Positions 62,166 through 64,000 of a stretch of 64,000 bases of DNA are shown here, piece by piece. Each line of letters opens with the position of its first letter. Position 1 is the first letter of the stretch. Origin of the DNA: an uncultured Clostridia bacterium (lineage in GTDB: Bacteria; Bacillota; Clostridia; Monoglobales; Monoglobaceae); contig CANQQJ010000016.1 in NCBI GenBank assembly GCA_947625905.1, positions 1 through 64,000 of the forward strand. Reading direction: 5' to 3'. A program made the translations under genes and the position numbers. Under the pieces are notes generated by a model. It was not told the origin of the DNA. It saw only the letters and a program-made list of their open reading frames with translations, and did not search any database.

Positions 62166-62521
62166 CTATTTTTCCACTCTCGATCTGTATTTCTGCTGAT
62201 ATTCCGCTTTCTGCCGCCGAAGTATGGTTTTCTTGCATTTTTCGCAATTTTTCGCCTTGTTTCCCATATAAGAAAACTCCTTGCCGCAAATCACACAGGT
62301 TTTGGTGTTTTTCGGCGCATCAGTTTTATGTACAGGTCATTGTCAAGAGGAAGAACGGCGTTTCTGAACCATTTGCACAGCAGGGAATATGAGATAGTCT
62401 GCGGACATACGCAGGTCTCGCCGTCATCCAGAAGTACACAGTTGCCGCTGTCGTAATTGCAGCACTCTTTTTTGATGAGGGCTTTAACTCTCTTTAAGTC
62501 AGCGGGGTCGTATCTTATCAT
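62166..62521 (-). pseudogene. cysteine-rich VLP-domain protein, frameshifted
   Basis: The open frame from 62521 gives 76 residues (IKKECCNYDSGNCVLLDDGE, then CVCPQTISYSLLCKWFRNAV) and stops at 62291. The -1 frame continues without a stop with the second zinc-knuckle half of the family (CVICGKEFSYMGNKAKNCEK, then CKK) to a TAG at 62166. The break lies near 62315, at an A5 run. Proteins of this kind sit beside relaxases in Firmicutes mobile elements. It follows the relaxase with a 4-base overlap. Confidence 0.75.
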
Positions 62522-63861
62522 AATTCAATATCGGGCGGTTTCCGCTGCTTTTTCGGCTTATTGATTATCATGTCAACATTTCGCTTGATCGTATCATATT
62601 CTTGAACCGCCTTCCTTGCCTTTTTGTATTCGGAATACAGATGATTCTTTTGCTCGGTCAATCTTTCAAGCCGCTTGTTAAGGCTGTCTACCGTCGGCAG
62701 TTTTCCGTCTGTCAGTGATGCCGTAAGCTGCTCGGCCGCACTCTCGTACAACATGATCTCTCGTCTGTGTTTTTCATAAAACGCGGCCTTGTTTTTGGCT
62801 TTTTTGTATGCCGAATATACGGGCTTCATTTCCCGATAGGTCATAATGTCTTTTCTCAGGATATGTATATCCTTGATTTGTTTTTCGACGGATTTCAGTT
62901 CATCGGCTGTCTTGTCAAAACCGCTGTTCAGTTCTTCGATCTTGGATTGCAGTTCGCTATATGTTCCTATCCCGTGTGTATTCAAAAAGCTCATGGTCTT
63001 AGCCGCATTTTGCAGATTATATTTTTTAGCCCAATATTCATAGCCCTTACTTTCCTGCGCCTTAATGCTGTTTTGAATATCAATAAGCAGGTTAATTTGT
63101 TTTCCGTTGTTCAATGACGGCTTTTTAATTTTTGATTTGTTTAAAATCCTATCCGTAATAGCCTCGGCGGTATAATTGCCGCCTAAAGTTTTTGCACGCG
63201 TATATCTTTCCTGACCCGCAGCACGGAACGAAATATATTTGCCTTTCTTGATCTCATATCCGCTTTGTTCCATAAGTCTGAGAAAATCATCAAAGTCTCT
63301 CGCTCTCGGAATAACCGTGTCAATAGTTCGTTTAAGTTTTGCTTTCCAGCTCGTACCGTTCTTTTCGGCGGTATATTCTTTATAGCTCTTGCCTTTGTCT
63401 TTTCCGGCCTCTATGGTGGACAATCCGTATTCTCTGCACAGTCGGTCGCCGGTACGTTTTGCATAGTTATACCATTGTTTATTTATGTGAATATGCTTAT
63501 AATCTACAAAGCTGACATCGTTGCATATTATATGGTTATGGATATGATTTTTGTCTATATGTGTTGCAAGTATATATTCATATTTGCCGCCAAGAATCTC
63601 ATCCGCCCACTTCCTGCCGATTTCGTGCGCCTGTTCCGGAGTTGTCTCTCCCGGCTCAAACGCTTGTATGATATGTCTCGCAAGATGTTTTCCTTTTCCG
63701 CCGGCGAGTCTGCGCGTTACATCAAATTCAATATCCGCCGTTTTCGGAGTACAGGCAAAAGAATATATCAATATGTTGCCGTCGGTTTTTTCTTTGCTTG
63801 TAATATAGTCAATAGCGGTTTTTAATGTAGTGTTAATAGTATGGTTCTTTGTAATCGCCAT
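62518..63861 (-). CDS. MobA/VirD2-type relaxase
   Basis: 447 residues. The N-terminal nickase domain has the metal-binding His triad in HIDKNHIHNHIICNDVS (about residue 115) and the region AIDYITSKEKT containing the candidate Tyr. The C-terminal half is a long coiled coil (about 285-440). It nicks oriT and pilots DNA for conjugation, using a helper element's channel, since no coupling protein or T4SS is in view. The N-terminus overlaps the MobC-like ORF. Confidence 0.9.
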   Translation of the reverse strand: MAITKNHTINTTLKTAIDYITSKEKTDGNILIYSFACTPKTADIEFDVTRRLAGGKGKHLARHIIQAFEPGETTPEQAHEIGRKWADEILGGKYEYILATHIDKNHIHNHIICNDVSFVDYKHIHINKQWYNYAKRTGDRLCREYGLSTIEAGKDKGKSYKEYTAEKNGTSWKAKLKRTIDTVIPRARDFDDFLRLMEQSGYEIKKGKYISFRAAGQERYTRAKTLGGNYTAEAITDRILNKSKIKKPSLNNGKQINLLIDIQNSIKAQESKGYEYWAKKYNLQNAAKTMSFLNTHGIGTYSELQSKIEELNSGFDKTADELKSVEKQIKDIHILRKDIMTYREMKPVYSAYKKAKNKAAFYEKHRREIMLYESAAEQLTASLTDGKLPTVDSLNKRLERLTEQKNHLYSEYKKARKAVQEYDTIKRNVDMIINKPKKQRKPPDIEL

Positions 63862-64000
63862 ATCTCGTCCACCTTGTTTTGTATTTCTTCTATATCGGCT
63901 TTATATATTGAGTTTGTCGAATTGACCCGCTTTGCAATTTGATTTATATTATTTCCGATAGCTTGAAGTTCTTTAGCATATTCTTTTATCGGTGATAAGT
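63822..64000 (-). CDS. MobC-like mobilization protein, 5' end outside window
   Basis: The open frame at the right edge encodes the conserved C-terminus of MobC-type relaxosome proteins (QAIGNNINQIAKRVNST, then DIEEIQNKVDEIWRL) and stops at 63822. It overlaps the relaxase start by 40 bases. MobC opens DNA at oriT for the relaxase. Confidence 0.75.
   Translation of the reverse strand, partial: LSPIKEYAKELQAIGNNINQIAKRVNSTNSIYKADIEEIQNKVDEIWRLQRTILLTLH

Noticed and set aside
62095-62289. 64-codon ORF on the minus strand after the VLP gene
   Set aside because: It overlaps the out-of-frame second half of the cysteine-rich VLP gene, whose zinc-knuckle pattern is the better explanation.

Overview
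The window reads as a chromosome segment of a low-to-mid GC Gram-positive anaerobe of the class Clostridia, probably gut-associated. The evidence is strong AGGAGG-type ribosome binding sites, textbook sigma-A promoters with 17-bp spacers, a Rex-type operator before adhE, GlpP, a DpnI homologue, copper-amine-oxidase-like stalk domains and a YukD/EssC/WXG100 type VII secretion system (T7SS). No 16S gene is present, so the genus cannot be named.

Layout. (1) 1-7076: an integrated element ending at the 3' end of a tRNA-Arg(CCG) gene. It has a tyrosine integrase and a DUF6076-like gene on +. A divergent - operon carries two small HTH/AlpA-like genes, a replication initiator, a DnaC-like loader, a DUF1492-like gene, a sigma-70-like factor and a TerS-like gene. 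This resembles a phage satellite (PICI). A 7-mer, GGAGCGG/CCGCTCC, is strikingly concentrated here. (2) 7.3-23.6 kb: core metabolism. It holds adhE under a Rex-like site, an APH-like kinase, HAD and SGNH hydrolases, an MgtC-like protein, an lctP-glpA-like-FAD/NAD oxidoreductase-DUF1667-glpP operon with a terminator in its leader, a sugar nucleotidyltransferase, galK, a flavodoxin and an MBL hydrolase. (3) 23.7-36 kb: a conflict/defence island. It contains a DUF262/DUF1524 (GmrSD-like) nuclease, an Mrr-like nuclease, an orphan DpnI, an HD hydrolase, a PARG + ADP-ribosylglycohydrolase fusion interrupted by an in-frame TGA, and two copies of a macro-domain/vWA operon. (4) 36-59.8 kb, all on -: a T7SS cluster. 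In transcription order it has EssC, a YukD-like ubiquitin fold protein, five WXG100-like proteins, two effector-like proteins each followed by a DUF4176 protein, an active PP2C, stalk-domain proteins, two apparently inactive PP2C-like membrane proteins, a Ser/Thr kinase, membrane proteins and an FHA-FHA-ABC transporter. (5) 59.9-61.3 kb: a tyrosine recombinase gene flanked by 26-bp perfect inverted repeats. (6) 61.5-64 kb: part of a mobilizable element (XRE regulator, broken cysteine-rich VLP gene, relaxase, MobC end).

The most interesting signal is region 5. Each inverted repeat looks like a tyrosine-recombinase core site: 9-bp arms around an asymmetric 6-bp spacer. Inside the right end of the bounded segment is a strong outward promoter (TTGTAC-17-TGCTATAAT). 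As assembled, it fires away from the T7SS and straight into a terminator hairpin. Inverting the segment would place the same promoter just upstream of essC. I therefore propose that this T7SS is phase-variable, switched by its adjacent recombinase, and that the assembled orientation is the OFF state.

Four frame disruptions (lctP, PARG-ADPRH, the VLP gene and perhaps one effector) are either real pseudogenes or assembly indels. The sequence alone does not decide between these.
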